From contig NZ_JAAHTB010000004.1 of NCBI RefSeq assembly GCF_010692745.1, positions 1 to 64,000 of the forward strand: 64,000 nt of DNA. Direction: 5' to 3'. Shown piece by piece: positions 17,987 to 27,265 of this stretch (within the stretch, counting starts at the first letter, position 1; each line of letters starts with the position of its first letter). The translations under genes and the position numbers were made by a program. The notes beneath the pieces are model-generated. The model was not told the origin of the DNA, ran no database searches, and saw nothing but the letters and a program-made list of their open reading frames with translations. Source of the stretch: Methylobacterium sp. BTF04. GTDB taxonomy: Bacteria; Pseudomonadota; Alphaproteobacteria; Rhizobiales; Beijerinckiaceae.

Positions 17987-19828
17987 ATGTGCGGAATCGT
18001 TGGCATCGTCGGACGGGACGCGGTCGCCGGCCAGTTGGTCGAGGCCCTGCGCCGTCTCGAATATCGCGGCTACGATTCGGCCGGCATCGCCACCCTGGCC
18101 CATGGCCGGCTCGAGCGCCGGCGCGCCGAGGGCAAACTCGTCAATCTCGAGATGAAACTGCGCGACGAGCCGCTGGCCGGCGCCATCGGCATCGGCCACA
18201 CCCGCTGGGCGACGCATGGGCGCCCCAACGAGACCAATGCCCACCCGCATGCCACCGCGCGCCTGGCCGTGGTCCATAACGGCATCATCGAGAATTTTCG
18301 CGAATTGAAGGCCGAGCTGCAGGGGCAGGGCGTCCGCTTCGAGAGCGAGACTGACACCGAGGTCGTGGCCCAGCTCGTCAGCCACGCCATGGATCAGGGC
18401 CTCGGCCCGGTGGAGGCCGTGGCCGCCTCGCTGCCGCGCCTGCACGGGGCGTTCGCCCTCGGCTTCATCTTCGCCGGCCACGACGACCTGCTCATCGGCG
18501 CCCGGCACGGGGCGCCGCTCGCCATCGGATTCGGGCAAGTCGTGGAAGGCATCGGTGAGACCTATCTGGGCTCGGACGCGCTGGCGCTGGCGCCGTTCAC
18601 CGAGGAGATCACCTATCTGGAGGAGGGCGATTGGGCGGTCCTCTCGCGCGAAGGCGCCGAGATCCGCGACATCGCCGGCCATCCGGTCACGCGCCTGCGC
18701 CAGCGGATCGTCGCCCAGGCCTACCGGGTCGAGAAGGGCAACCACCGCCATTTCATGGCCAAGGAAATCCACGAGCAGCCGGAAGTCGTCGGCCGCACGC
18801 TGGCGCATTACGTCGATCTGGCCAACGGCCGGGTCGCCCTGCCCGAGGCGCTGCCCTTCGATTTCAAGACCCTGTCGCGCCTGTCGATCACCGCCTGCGG
18901 CACGGCCTATTATGCCGGCCTGGTGGCCAAGTACTGGTTCGAGAAGCTGGCGCGCCTGCCGGTGGAGATCGATGTCGCCTCGGAGGCGCGCTACCGCGAG
19001 CCGCCCCTCGACAAGGACGGCCTGACCCTCGTCATCTCGCAATCGGGCGAGACCGCCGACACCCTCGCCTCCCTGCGCTACGCCAAGGCGCAGGGTCAGC
19101 ACACCCTGGCGGTGGTCAACGTGCCGACCTCCACCATCGCCCGCGAAGCGAGCGCCGTGGTGCCGACGCTCGCCGGCCCCGAGATCGGGGTCGCCTCGAC
19201 GAAGGCGTTCTCGTGCCAGCTCACCGTCCTGCTCTGCCTCGCCATCGCGGCGGGCCGGGCCCGGGGCACCCTGAGCGTGGAGGAGGAGCGCCATCTCGTC
19301 GACGCCCTCATCACCGTACCGGGCCTGATGGCCGATGCGACGAAGCGCGAAGGCGAGATCGAGCTTCTCGCCCGCGAGGTCGCGAAGGCCCGCGACGTGC
19401 TCTATCTGGGGCGCGGCACCAGCTATCCGATGGCCCTGGAAGGTGCGCTGAAGCTCAAGGAAATCAGCTACATCCACGCCGAAGGTTATGCGGCGGGTGA
19501 ACTCAAGCACGGCCCGATCGCGCTCATCGACGAGAGCGTCCCGGTGATCGTCATCGCCCCCCACGACGCGATCTTCGAGAAGACCGTCTCGAACATGCAG
19601 GAGGTCGCCGCACGCGGCGGCCGCATCATCCTGATCGGCGACGCCAAGGGCGCGGCGGAAGCCGGTCTCGACACCATGGCCACCGTGATGATGCCCAATG
19701 TCGACCCCGTCGTGGCGCCCATCGTCTATGCGGTGCCGATCCAGCTCATCGCCTACCATACGGCGGTGTTCATGGGGAAAGACGTCGACCAGCCGCGCAA
19801 CCTCGCGAAGTCGGTGACGGTGGAATAG
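17987..19828 (+). CDS. glmS: Glutamine-fructose-6-phosphate aminotransferase (isomerizing)
   Basis: 613 aa. Makes glucosamine-6-phosphate from fructose-6-phosphate and glutamine, the committed step to UDP-GlcNAc. It begins MCGIVGIVG, so Cys2 becomes the N-terminal nucleophile of the glutaminase domain. Two SIS sugar-phosphate domains follow (SQSGETADTLASLR; EGYAAGELKHGPIALID), ending in the conserved NLAKSVTVE. The start must be the ATG before CGIVG because maturation exposes the cysteine. I see no glmS ribozyme in the 191-bp gap upstream, as expected for a proteobacterium. Confidence 0.97.
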   Translation: MCGIVGIVGRDAVAGQLVEALRRLEYRGYDSAGIATLAHGRLERRRAEGKLVNLEMKLRDEPLAGAIGIGHTRWATHGRPNETNAHPHATARLAVVHNGIIENFRELKAELQGQGVRFESETDTEVVAQLVSHAMDQGLGPVEAVAASLPRLHGAFALGFIFAGHDDLLIGARHGAPLAIGFGQVVEGIGETYLGSDALALAPFTEEITYLEEGDWAVLSREGAEIRDIAGHPVTRLRQRIVAQAYRVEKGNHRHFMAKEIHEQPEVVGRTLAHYVDLANGRVALPEALPFDFKTLSRLSITACGTAYYAGLVAKYWFEKLARLPVEIDVASEARYREPPLDKDGLTLVISQSGETADTLASLRYAKAQGQHTLAVVNVPTSTIAREASAVVPTLAGPEIGVASTKAFSCQLTVLLCLAIAAGRARGTLSVEEERHLVDALITVPGLMADATKREGEIELLAREVAKARDVLYLGRGTSYPMALEGALKLKEISYIHAEGYAAGELKHGPIALIDESVPVIVIAPHDAIFEKTVSNMQEVAARGGRIILIGDAKGAAEAGLDTMATVMMPNVDPVVAPIVYAVPIQLIAYHTAVFMGKDVDQPRNLAKSVTVE

Positions 19829-19856
19829 GGTCCGGCCGCCGGAGACCGAGGGACGC

Positions 19857-21119
19857 ATGCCGATCCGACAGCGACGCCGCCGTCTTGCGCTCATCCCCGG
19901 CTTCGTCGCGGCATTCCTTGTCCTCGGCGCGCCGCCCGGCTCCGCAGAGTCCATCGCGCCGCCGGCCGAGGTTCCACAGGCCCCTCCGCCATTCGCCGAC
20001 TGCCTCGGCGAGATCGCGGCGGCAGCACGCGCGCGCGGTGTCCCGCAGGCCCTGATCGACGCGCGCCTGCTGGGCCTCTCGCCCGATCCCGAGGTGCTCG
20101 GCGCCACCCGGAGCCAGGCGGAATTCGTCAAGCCGATCTGGGCCTATCTCGACGCCACCATCACCGAACCCAACATCGCCGAGGGCCGGCGCAAGCTGCA
20201 GGAATGGGCCTCGACCCTCGACACGATCGAGCAACGCTTCGGGGTCGACCGCCACATCCTCGTCGCCTTCTGGGGCGTCGAATCGCGGTATGGCGCGGTC
20301 CTCGACGATCCGGGCGTGGTCCGGCCGGTCCTCCGCTCGCTCGCGACCCTGGCCTGTGGCGACCAGGCCCGCGCCGGCTATTGGCGCGACGAGTTGATGG
20401 CGGCGCTGCAGATCCTCGCGCAGGGGCAGGGGGCGCCCGAGCGGCTGACGGGCTCCTGGGCCGGCGCCATGGGCCACACCCAGTTCATGCCGACGGTCTA
20501 TCAGGCCTATGCGGTGGATTTCGACGGTGATGGCCGGCGCGATATCTGGACATCGGTGCCGGACGCCCTCGCGGCGACGGCCAACTACCTGAGGGCCATC
20601 GGCTGGCGAACCGGTGAAGCCTGGGGCACCGAAGTCGCGCTGCCCGAGGGTTTCGACTACGCCCTGGCCGACGAGAGCACGGAGCGCAGCCTGGCGGAGT
20701 GGCGGCAGCGCGGCGTGACGCCGGTACGGTCCGGCATCGACGAGACCGCGCGCGCCACCCTGGTGGTTCCGGCGGGCGCCGGCGGTCCGGCCTTCCTGCT
20801 CCTGCCGAATTTCCGAATCATCCTGCGCTACAACACCGCCCTGGCCTATGGCCTGACGGTGGCGCACCTGTCCGACCGCCTGCGCGGGGACCCCGCCTTC
20901 ACCCGGGACTGGCCGCGCGGCGACCGCGTCCTGAACGCGGCCGAGCGCACCGACCTTCAAACCCTGTTGGCGCAACGCGGCTACGCGGTCGGCGGCATCG
21001 ACGGGAAGATCGGTCCCAGGACCCGGGCGGCCGTCCGGGCCTACCAAGCCGCGACCGGACGCACGCCCGACGGTTACGCCGACGCGGCCCTACTGGAGAA
21101 GGTCAGGGCCGCTCCCTGA
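19857..21119 (+). CDS. Lytic murein transglycosylase, MltB-like with peptidoglycan-binding tail
   Basis: 420 aa. A basic N-terminus and hydrophobic stretch with cleavage near GSA-ES (about residue 30) make a Sec signal; there is no lipobox cysteine. The SLT_2 (family 103) domain includes the catalytic Glu in GVESRYG (E142) and GSWAGAMGHTQFMP near residue 200. A peptidoglycan-binding domain 1 closes the protein (LQTLLAQRGYAVGGIDGKIG onward, about 357-418). Cleaves glycan strands to 1,6-anhydro products in the periplasm. It lies 28 bp after glmS and may be cotranscribed; its last 17 bp overlap the convergent lysR gene. Confidence 0.9.
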   Translation: MPIRQRRRRLALIPGFVAAFLVLGAPPGSAESIAPPAEVPQAPPPFADCLGEIAAAARARGVPQALIDARLLGLSPDPEVLGATRSQAEFVKPIWAYLDATITEPNIAEGRRKLQEWASTLDTIEQRFGVDRHILVAFWGVESRYGAVLDDPGVVRPVLRSLATLACGDQARAGYWRDELMAALQILAQGQGAPERLTGSWAGAMGHTQFMPTVYQAYAVDFDGDGRRDIWTSVPDALAATANYLRAIGWRTGEAWGTEVALPEGFDYALADESTERSLAEWRQRGVTPVRSGIDETARATLVVPAGAGGPAFLLLPNFRIILRYNTALAYGLTVAHLSDRLRGDPAFTRDWPRGDRVLNAAERTDLQTLLAQRGYAVGGIDGKIGPRTRAAVRAYQAATGRTPDGYADAALLEKVRAAP

Positions 21120-22017
21120 CGGCGAGGCCGGCCCAGAGCCGCTCGGCCGGCGGGCTTTGGCGCATGCGCGACCGGAACAGGCGAATCGCGATGGGCACGT
21201 CCCGATCGAGCCCGGCAGCGCGGACCAGGGTGCCACGGGCGAGGTCGTCGCAGACGAGGCTCATCGGCGCCCAGGCGATCCCCCGCCCGTCGCGGGCCAT
21301 GGCGACGAGGATCGAGGCGAGATGCGAGGTGAAGGCCGGAACCAGCCGGGACTCGTCGCGCTCGATCGCCCGGGTGGCCGTGAGGATGCGCCCGATCCCG
21401 GATTCGGCGCCGAACGACAGCAGCGGGAGCGCAGTGCCGGACTCGCCGGACAGGCTGTAGCGCGGTGCCGTCCCGGTCGCGTCCGGCGCGCTGACCGGCA
21501 GGAGCACGTCCACCCCGAGCGGGACCGACCGGAACTGCTCCGACATCATGAGGGTCGCGGCCGCCGGATGGTGGTGGCAGATCAGGAACTGCGCCTCGCC
21601 GCGCAGCATCAGGTGCTCGCAGGCCGCCATGTGGGCGGCGATGAGGTTGACCGTGGCGTTCAACGGCTCGCGGGCCTCGATCGACCGCAGCCAGGGCGGG
21701 AAGAAGGTCAGTGCCAGCGCCTGCGTGGCGGCAAAGCGCAGGGTCTCGGCCGCCATCCGGCCCGCCTCGCGGGCGGCCTCGCGGCCCTGGTAGAGCCGCC
21801 GCAGGGTCTCCTCGGCCACCGGACGGAAGCGCAGGCCCGCCGCTGTCAGCGCCACCGGCAGGCTGTCGCGGTCGAACAGCGGGCTGCCGACCCACTCCTC
21901 CAGGGCCCGGACCCGCCGGCTGAAGGCCGGCTGGGTGATGCCGCGCTGCTCGGCGGCCCGCGAAAAATGGCCGCCATCGACGAGCGCCAGGAAATCCTCG
22001 AGCCACGCGGCATCCAT
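21103..22017 (-). CDS. LysR-family transcriptional regulator
   Basis: 304 aa from the ATG at 22017, which directly precedes the usual LysR start (MDAAWLEDFLALVDGGHFSRAAE). The N-terminal winged helix-turn-helix (residues 1-60) includes ITQPAFSRRVRALEEWVG; the rest is a periplasmic-binding-protein-like effector domain. The frame is open 71 codons further upstream but that part is not LysR-like. It is divergent to the leuC-like gene, the usual arrangement for a LysR protein that controls its neighbour in response to a pathway metabolite. The effector is unknown. Confidence 0.88.
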   Translation of the reverse strand: MDAAWLEDFLALVDGGHFSRAAEQRGITQPAFSRRVRALEEWVGSPLFDRDSLPVALTAAGLRFRPVAEETLRRLYQGREAAREAGRMAAETLRFAATQALALTFFPPWLRSIEAREPLNATVNLIAAHMAACEHLMLRGEAQFLICHHHPAAATLMMSEQFRSVPLGVDVLLPVSAPDATGTAPRYSLSGESGTALPLLSFGAESGIGRILTATRAIERDESRLVPAFTSHLASILVAMARDGRGIAWAPMSLVCDDLARGTLVRAAGLDRDVPIAIRLFRSRMRQSPPAERLWAGLAVRERP

Positions 22018-22216
22018 CGGCGTCGAATCGTCTCCCTCGGGGGCGCCGTCCTGGGGCGGTCCTGCCGGACGAGCATGCGAGGCCCGTCGGAGCGGGTCAA
22101 CGCATTGCACGAGAGCGCCGGCATCGACCGATGCCGCATCGGCATTGGCCGCGGCCGCGCCGATGCGGTTCAGTCCGCCGCACCTCCGATCGAACCCAGC
22201 CGAGAGAGCCCGAGCG
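22018..22216. promoter_or_regulatory. Divergent control region between lysR and leuC-like gene
   Basis: 199 bp separating two divergent starts. By family habit a LysR operator (T-N11-A type) should lie here and serve both genes; I cannot single one out by eye. Confidence 0.45.
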
Positions 22217-23647
22217 ATGCGACCGCGCACCCTCTACGACAAGCTGGTGGACGCCCACACCGTGCGCCGCCTCGACGACCGCACCGGCCCCGGCGCCGGC
22301 GTGCTGCTCTACATCGACCGTACCGTGCTCAACGAATACACCAGCCCGCAGGCGTTCAGCGGCCTGCGCGCGGCCGACCGCGCGGTGTGGCGGCCCGGCG
22401 CCGCTCTGGCGGTGGTCGACCACGTCAACCCCACCGCCGCGCACAGGATCGCGGCGATGCCGGATGCCGGCGGCGCCCGACAGGTCGCGTATTTCGGTGA
22501 GAATTGCCGCGATTTCGGCATCGAACTGCTCGACGTGCTGCACCCGCTCCAGGGCATCGAGCACGTGGTGGCGCCCGAGCAGGGCTTCGTCCTGCCCGGC
22601 ATGATCGTGGCCGCGGGCGACAGCCACACCACCACCTACGGGGCGCTGGGCGCCCTCGGGTTCGGCATCGGCACCTCGGATATCGAGCATTACCTCGCCA
22701 CCCAGACCCTGGTGTACCGCCGGATGCGCACCCTGCGGGTCACGGTGGCGGGGCGCCTGTCGCCCGGCGTCACCGCCAAGGACGTGGTGATGGCGCTCAT
22801 CCGCCAGATCGGGGCCGACGGAGCCACGGGCTACGCGGTGGAATTCGCCGGCGCGGGGATCGCGGCCCTCTCGGTGGAGGGGCGCATGACCATCTGCAAC
22901 ATGGCGGTGGAATGCGGCGCGCGCGGCGTCGTCATCGCCCCCGACGCCGCCGTCATGGCCTATCTGCGCGACACGCCGCGCGCGCCCAAGGGCGCCCTGT
23001 GGGACGCGGCCGTGGCGCAGTGGTCGACCCTGGCGAGCGACGCGGACGCGCGGTTCGACCGCGAGGTCGATCTGGCGGCGGACGCCATCGAGCCGATGGT
23101 GACCTGGGGCACGAGCCCGGACCAGGCCGCCCCGGTCAACGGCTGGGTGCCCGATCCGGACGCCGAGCCCGATCCCGGCCGGCGCCGCGACATGGTCCGG
23201 GCGCTGGCCTACATGGACCTCACCGCCGGCACGGCGCTGGCGGCGATCCCGATCCAGCGCGCCTTCATCGGCTCCTGCACCAACGCCCGCCTGTCGGACC
23301 TGCGCGAGGCGGCGACCATCGTGCGGGGACGGCACGTGGCCGAGGGCGTCCACGCCATGGTGGTGCCGGGCTCCTCCAGCGTGCGCCGGGCGGCCGAGGC
23401 CGAGGGGCTCGACCGGATCTTCCTCGCGGCCGGCTTCGAGTGGCGCCAGTCGGGCTGCTCCATGTGTCTGGCCATGAACGACGACGTGCTGGCGCCGGGC
23501 GAACGCTGCGCGTCGAGCACCAACCGCAACTTCGAGGGGCGCCAGGGGGCGGGCGGGCGCACCCACCTGATGAGCCCGGCCATGGTGGCGGCCGCGGCCA
23601 TCGCCGGACATCTCACCGACGTCCGCACCCTCGCGCGGAAACCCTGA
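22217..23647 (+). CDS. leuC: 3-isopropylmalate dehydratase large subunit homologue (LeuC-like)
   Basis: 476 aa aconitase-superfamily subunit. The [4Fe-4S] ligands are visible in GSCTNAR and in SGCSMC. Other family motifs: GDSHTTTYGALG, GIGTSDIEHYLATQTL, MTICNMAVECGARG and NRNFEGRQG. It works with the small subunit encoded one base downstream. The sequence departs from housekeeping alphaproteobacterial LeuC at many positions, and in this group leuC and leuD are often unlinked, so this pair with its own LysR regulator may act on a related 2- or 3-hydroxyacid (citramalate or 2-methylmalate type) rather than in leucine synthesis. Dehydratase certain, substrate open. Confidence 0.85.
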   Translation: MRPRTLYDKLVDAHTVRRLDDRTGPGAGVLLYIDRTVLNEYTSPQAFSGLRAADRAVWRPGAALAVVDHVNPTAAHRIAAMPDAGGARQVAYFGENCRDFGIELLDVLHPLQGIEHVVAPEQGFVLPGMIVAAGDSHTTTYGALGALGFGIGTSDIEHYLATQTLVYRRMRTLRVTVAGRLSPGVTAKDVVMALIRQIGADGATGYAVEFAGAGIAALSVEGRMTICNMAVECGARGVVIAPDAAVMAYLRDTPRAPKGALWDAAVAQWSTLASDADARFDREVDLAADAIEPMVTWGTSPDQAAPVNGWVPDPDAEPDPGRRRDMVRALAYMDLTAGTALAAIPIQRAFIGSCTNARLSDLREAATIVRGRHVAEGVHAMVVPGSSSVRRAAEAEGLDRIFLAAGFEWRQSGCSMCLAMNDDVLAPGERCASSTNRNFEGRQGAGGRTHLMSPAMVAAAAIAGHLTDVRTLARKP

Positions 23648-23648
23648 C

Positions 23649-24257
23649 ATGCAGCCCTTCACCACCGTCACCGGGCCGGCGGCCGCCCTGCCCGCCGCCA
23701 ACATCGATACCGACGTGATCATCCCGAAGCAGTTCCTGAAGGGGATCGACCGCAGCGGGCTCGCCGACGCCACGTTTCACGACCTGCGCTTTTCCGCTCC
23801 CGGAGAACTCCGGCGGGATTTCGTGCTCAACCGCCCGGACTGGGCCGATGCCCGTTTCCTCGTGGTCGGCCCGAACTTCGGATGCGGCTCGTCGCGCGAG
23901 CATGCGGTCTGGGGCCTCCTCCAGCTCGGCATCCGGGCGATATTCGGCACGAGCTTTGCCGGCATCTTCGCCGACAACGCCGCCAATAACGGCCTCCTCC
24001 TCATCGACCTGCCCGCCGAGACGGTGGCGATCCTCGCCGGGCGCGCCGCCGATCCGGCCCGCAACCGCCTCACGGTCGATCTGCCGGCCGAGACGGTGAC
24101 GGCCGCGGACGGCACCGTCTTCCCCTTCACGATTCCCGCCCTGCGCAAGGATGCGCTGGTGCGCGGCCGCGACGCCATCGGCGCCACCCTCGACCACGCC
24201 GCGGAGATCCGGGCCTTCGAGGCGCGCCATCTCGCCGCCAATCCGTGGCTCGCCTGA
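23649..24257 (+). CDS. leuD: 3-isopropylmalate dehydratase small subunit homologue (LeuD-like)
   Basis: 202 aa, the normal LeuD length. Signature N-terminus (PAANIDTDVIIPKQFLKGI), the swivel-domain motif GPNFGCGSSREHAVWGL and the IFADNAANNGLL segment are all present. It starts one base after the stop of the large-subunit gene, so translational coupling and a heterodimer are very likely. It supplies the mobile domain that closes the dehydratase active site over the iron-sulfur cluster. Confidence 0.88.
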   Translation: MQPFTTVTGPAAALPAANIDTDVIIPKQFLKGIDRSGLADATFHDLRFSAPGELRRDFVLNRPDWADARFLVVGPNFGCGSSREHAVWGLLQLGIRAIFGTSFAGIFADNAANNGLLLIDLPAETVAILAGRAADPARNRLTVDLPAETVTAADGTVFPFTIPALRKDALVRGRDAIGATLDHAAEIRAFEARHLAANPWLA

Positions 24258-24267
24258 GGTTTTCGCC

Positions 24268-25197
24268 ATGACCCTCACCGCACGCGGGCCGAGCCCGTTC
24301 CTCACCGGCTTCGACCTCGTCGATGCCGCCACTCAAGCGGGAGAACCGACCCTCCGGGCGGCGATCTCGGGCGGCGGGAGTCGCCTGCCCGTGCTCCTGC
24401 TCCACGGCCATCCGCAGACCCACGCCACCTGGCATGCGGTCGCCCCGGCTTTGGCGGCGGCCGGCCATCCGGTGGTGGCGCCGGATCTGCGCGGCTACGG
24501 CGATTCGCAGAAACCGCCTTCGGACGGCGACCACGCCACCTATGCCAAGCGCGCCATGGCCGCCGACGCCGTCCGCCTGATGCGCGCGCTCGGCCATGAC
24601 CGCTTCGCCGTCGTCGGACACGACCGGGGCGGGCGCGTCGCCCACCGCATGGCGCTCGACCATCCCGAGGCCGTGGCGCGGCTCGCGGTTCTCGACATCG
24701 CCCCGACCCTGACCATGTACGAGCGCACCGACCGGGCCTTCGCCACGCGCTACTTCTGGTGGTTCTTCCTGATCCAGCCGGCGCCGCTGCCCGAGCGGAT
24801 GATCGGCGCCGATCCGGAGGCCTATCTGCGGCATCATCTCGCCGGACAGAGCCGGACGCCCGGCATCCCGAGCGAGGCGATGATCCGGGAATACCTGCGC
24901 TGCTACCGGGGCCCCGACGGCATCCACGCGATCTGCGAGGATTACCGCGCCGCCGCCGGGATCGACCTCGATCACGACCGTGCCGACGATGCGGCCGGCC
25001 GCCGGATCACCGCGCCCCTGCTCGCCCTCTGGGGGGCGCAGGGCACCGTCGGCGCCCTCTACGACGTCCTCGCCACGTGGCGCGACAAGGCGGTGGACGT
25101 CGCCGGCCAGGCTCTGCCCTGCGGCCACCTCGTCCAGGAAGAGGCGCCCGAGGCGGTGCGCGAAGCGGTGATGCCCTTCCTGTGCGACGCCGCCTGA
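24268..25197 (+). CDS. Alpha/beta hydrolase, fluoroacetate/haloacetate dehalogenase-like
   Basis: 309 aa. Alpha/beta-hydrolase motifs: LLLHGHPQTHATWH (oxyanion region), the nucleophile elbow GHDRGGR with Asp in place of Ser, and catalytic His in CGHLVQEEAPEAV. The segment YFWWFFLIQPAPLPE and the YRGPDGIHA stretch are characteristic of haloacetate dehalogenase H-1, which hydrolyses the C-F or C-Cl bond of haloacetates to glycolate. It begins 10 bp after leuD, so it is probably in the same transcript. An epoxide hydrolase is a less likely alternative. Confidence 0.8.
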   Translation: MTLTARGPSPFLTGFDLVDAATQAGEPTLRAAISGGGSRLPVLLLHGHPQTHATWHAVAPALAAAGHPVVAPDLRGYGDSQKPPSDGDHATYAKRAMAADAVRLMRALGHDRFAVVGHDRGGRVAHRMALDHPEAVARLAVLDIAPTLTMYERTDRAFATRYFWWFFLIQPAPLPERMIGADPEAYLRHHLAGQSRTPGIPSEAMIREYLRCYRGPDGIHAICEDYRAAAGIDLDHDRADDAAGRRITAPLLALWGAQGTVGALYDVLATWRDKAVDVAGQALPCGHLVQEEAPEAVREAVMPFLCDAA

Positions 25198-25309
25198 ACC
25201 TCCGGGCCGGAGATTCTCGTCGGTGTATCGGCACGCGCCGATGCCGTCACACGCTCGGCCCGTGCTATGCGCCCGGCCACCAAACGCCGCGAAATCCGAT
25301 CGGAATCCC

Positions 25310-26239
25310 GTGAACGCCGTCACGATCATCGCGCCGATCTTCGGGATCATCCTGATCGGCTGGGCCGCCGCCGTCGCCGGGCTCCTGTCCGACCGCGTCA
25401 GCGATGGCCTGTCCGAATATGTCTTCGCCATCGCGGTGCCGGCGCTGATCATCGGCACCCTGACCCGGCCCGGCCTCACCGGCGAGATCGCCTGGTCGTA
25501 CTGGATCTCGTATTTCGGCGGCGCCGGCGTGGCGTGGCTCGCCGGGTCGTGGATCGCCAAGCGCCGCGCGGGCATCGGCCGGCAGGGCGCGGTGCTGCAC
25601 GGGTTCGCGGCGAGCCAGTCGAACACGATCTTCGTCGGGGTGCCCACCATCCTGCAGGCCTATGGCGAGGAGGGCGCCTTCCCGCTCTTCCTGCTCCTCG
25701 CCGTCCACCTGCCGCTGATGATGGGCTGCGCCACCTTCCTGATCGAGGCCGAGGCCGGCCGAACCCTGGCCCAGCGCCTGCGCGGTCTGGTCCTGGTGCT
25801 CGCCAAGAACCCGATCTTCGGCGCCCTCCTCGTCGGCATGCTGCTGAAGGGCGGCGGCATCGTCCCGGGCGGCGTCGCCAAGTCGCTGATCGACGCCTTC
25901 GGCAGCACCGCCTCCACCTGCGCGCTGATCGCCCTCGGGGCCGGGCTGAGGCGCTACCGCCTGCTGTTCGACCTGCCCGGCGCCCTGGTGATCGCGGTCC
26001 TGAAGCTCGTGGTCCATCCCCTGGTGGTGTGGCTGCTGGCGACCCGGGTGTTCTCGATGCCGCCGGCCTATGCGGGGGTGGCGACGCTGTTCGCGGCGAT
26101 GCCGGTCGGGATCAACGCCTACCTGCTCGCCGTGCGCTACAAGGCCGAGACCGGGCTGGTGGCCGCCTCGCTGCTGGTCTCGACACTGCTGGCGCCCTTC
26201 ACCACCATCGCGTGGCTGACGGTGCTGGGACGGGCCTGA
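25310..26239 (+). CDS. AEC-family (auxin efflux carrier) transporter
   Basis: 309 aa from the GTG at 25310, which places the first residues just before a membrane helix (AVTIIAPIFGIILIGWAAA). About ten helices in two halves; conserved ASQSNTIFVGVPTI loop with the Asn of this family and the AAMPVGINAYLLAVRY segment near the C-terminus. Members export or import organic acids such as malonate or malate, or auxin. It sits 112 bp after the dehalogenase-like gene on the same strand and may move a substrate or product of the leuCD-dehalogenase unit. Confidence 0.82.
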   Translation: MNAVTIIAPIFGIILIGWAAAVAGLLSDRVSDGLSEYVFAIAVPALIIGTLTRPGLTGEIAWSYWISYFGGAGVAWLAGSWIAKRRAGIGRQGAVLHGFAASQSNTIFVGVPTILQAYGEEGAFPLFLLLAVHLPLMMGCATFLIEAEAGRTLAQRLRGLVLVLAKNPIFGALLVGMLLKGGGIVPGGVAKSLIDAFGSTASTCALIALGAGLRRYRLLFDLPGALVIAVLKLVVHPLVVWLLATRVFSMPPAYAGVATLFAAMPVGINAYLLAVRYKAETGLVAASLLVSTLLAPFTTIAWLTVLGRA

Positions 26240-26455
26240 CGCCGACCGGCGTCCCTGAGAGACCGATCTTCAGGATCGTGCGCGATGCCCTGCCCGACCA
26301 CCGCGCGGCGCTGGGTCGACACGGTGCTGATGCACCGTCCGACACGCGCGCGTCCCACACTTGAGCCTTGGCAGCGTAGCCGCTACCTCTCTCACAGGGG
26401 CCGTCAGCGGCCGATGATCCTCGCGCACCGCTGATCGCGGTCGGAAAGTGTATCC

Positions 26456-27229
26456 GTGGCGCCAACCCTTCCACCGAGTCCGGAGCCGGACCTCGCCGGC
26501 GCCCGCCCGCGGGTGAGCGCACGGGGCCGCCTGCGGACCTATTTCCTCACCGGCATCATCGTGTCGGGGCCGCTGGCGATCACCATCTACATCACGTGGT
26601 GGTTCATCAGCCTGATCGACGGCTGGGTGAAGCCGCTGGTGCCGGCGAGCTACCTGCCGGACCATTACCTGCCGTTCTCGATTCCCGGCCTCGGCCTCGT
26701 CATCGCCTTCGTGGCGGTGACGCTGCTCGGCTTCCTCACCGCCAACCTCGTCGGACGCAGCGTCGTGGAGTTCGGCGAGGTGCTGCTCGCGCGCACCCCC
26801 GTCATCTCCGGGCTCTACAAGGGCCTGCGCCAGATCTTCGAGACCCTGTTCTCCGCCAACGGCACCTCGTTCCGCACCGTCGGCCTCGTGGAATTCCCCG
26901 TGAAGGGAACCTGGTCGGTGGTGTTCCTGTCCGCGCCCGCCGCCCCCGACGTGCAGAACGCGCTGGCGCCGGGGGGCGATCACGTCGGGGTGTTCCTGCC
27001 CTGTGCCCCGAACCCGACCACGGGATTCTTCTTCTACCTGCCGCGGGCCGACATCGTCGAAGTGGCCATGAGCGTGGACGACGCGGCCAAGCTGGTGATG
27101 TCGGCGGGCGTGATCCAGCCCGACGATCCCCAGGCCAAGCTCCAGGCGATGGCCGCATCCGTGCGGACGGCGCACGGGGAGGCGGCGCCGGTGGCGGCCA
27201 AGGCGATCGCGACCCCGGTGGACGCGTAG
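26456..27229 (+). CDS. DUF502 family membrane protein
   Basis: 257 aa with a GTG start. Two N-terminal membrane helices (YFLTGIIVSGPLAITIYITW and GLVIAFVAVTLLGFLTANLV) are followed by the conserved soluble block IYGLYKGLRQIFETLF-like (here TPVISGLYKGLRQIFETL) and NPTTGFFFYLPRADIVEVAMSVDDAAKLVMSAG. This matches the DUF502 family of unknown function, widespread in bacteria and plants. It is convergent with recG, 36 bp apart; no operon partner is evident. Confidence 0.85.
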   Translation: MAPTLPPSPEPDLAGARPRVSARGRLRTYFLTGIIVSGPLAITIYITWWFISLIDGWVKPLVPASYLPDHYLPFSIPGLGLVIAFVAVTLLGFLTANLVGRSVVEFGEVLLARTPVISGLYKGLRQIFETLFSANGTSFRTVGLVEFPVKGTWSVVFLSAPAAPDVQNALAPGGDHVGVFLPCAPNPTTGFFFYLPRADIVEVAMSVDDAAKLVMSAGVIQPDDPQAKLQAMAASVRTAHGEAAPVAAKAIATPVDA

Positions 27230-27265
27230 GACCGATCGGCGCGCGCACAGGCAGACGGGGAGGGG

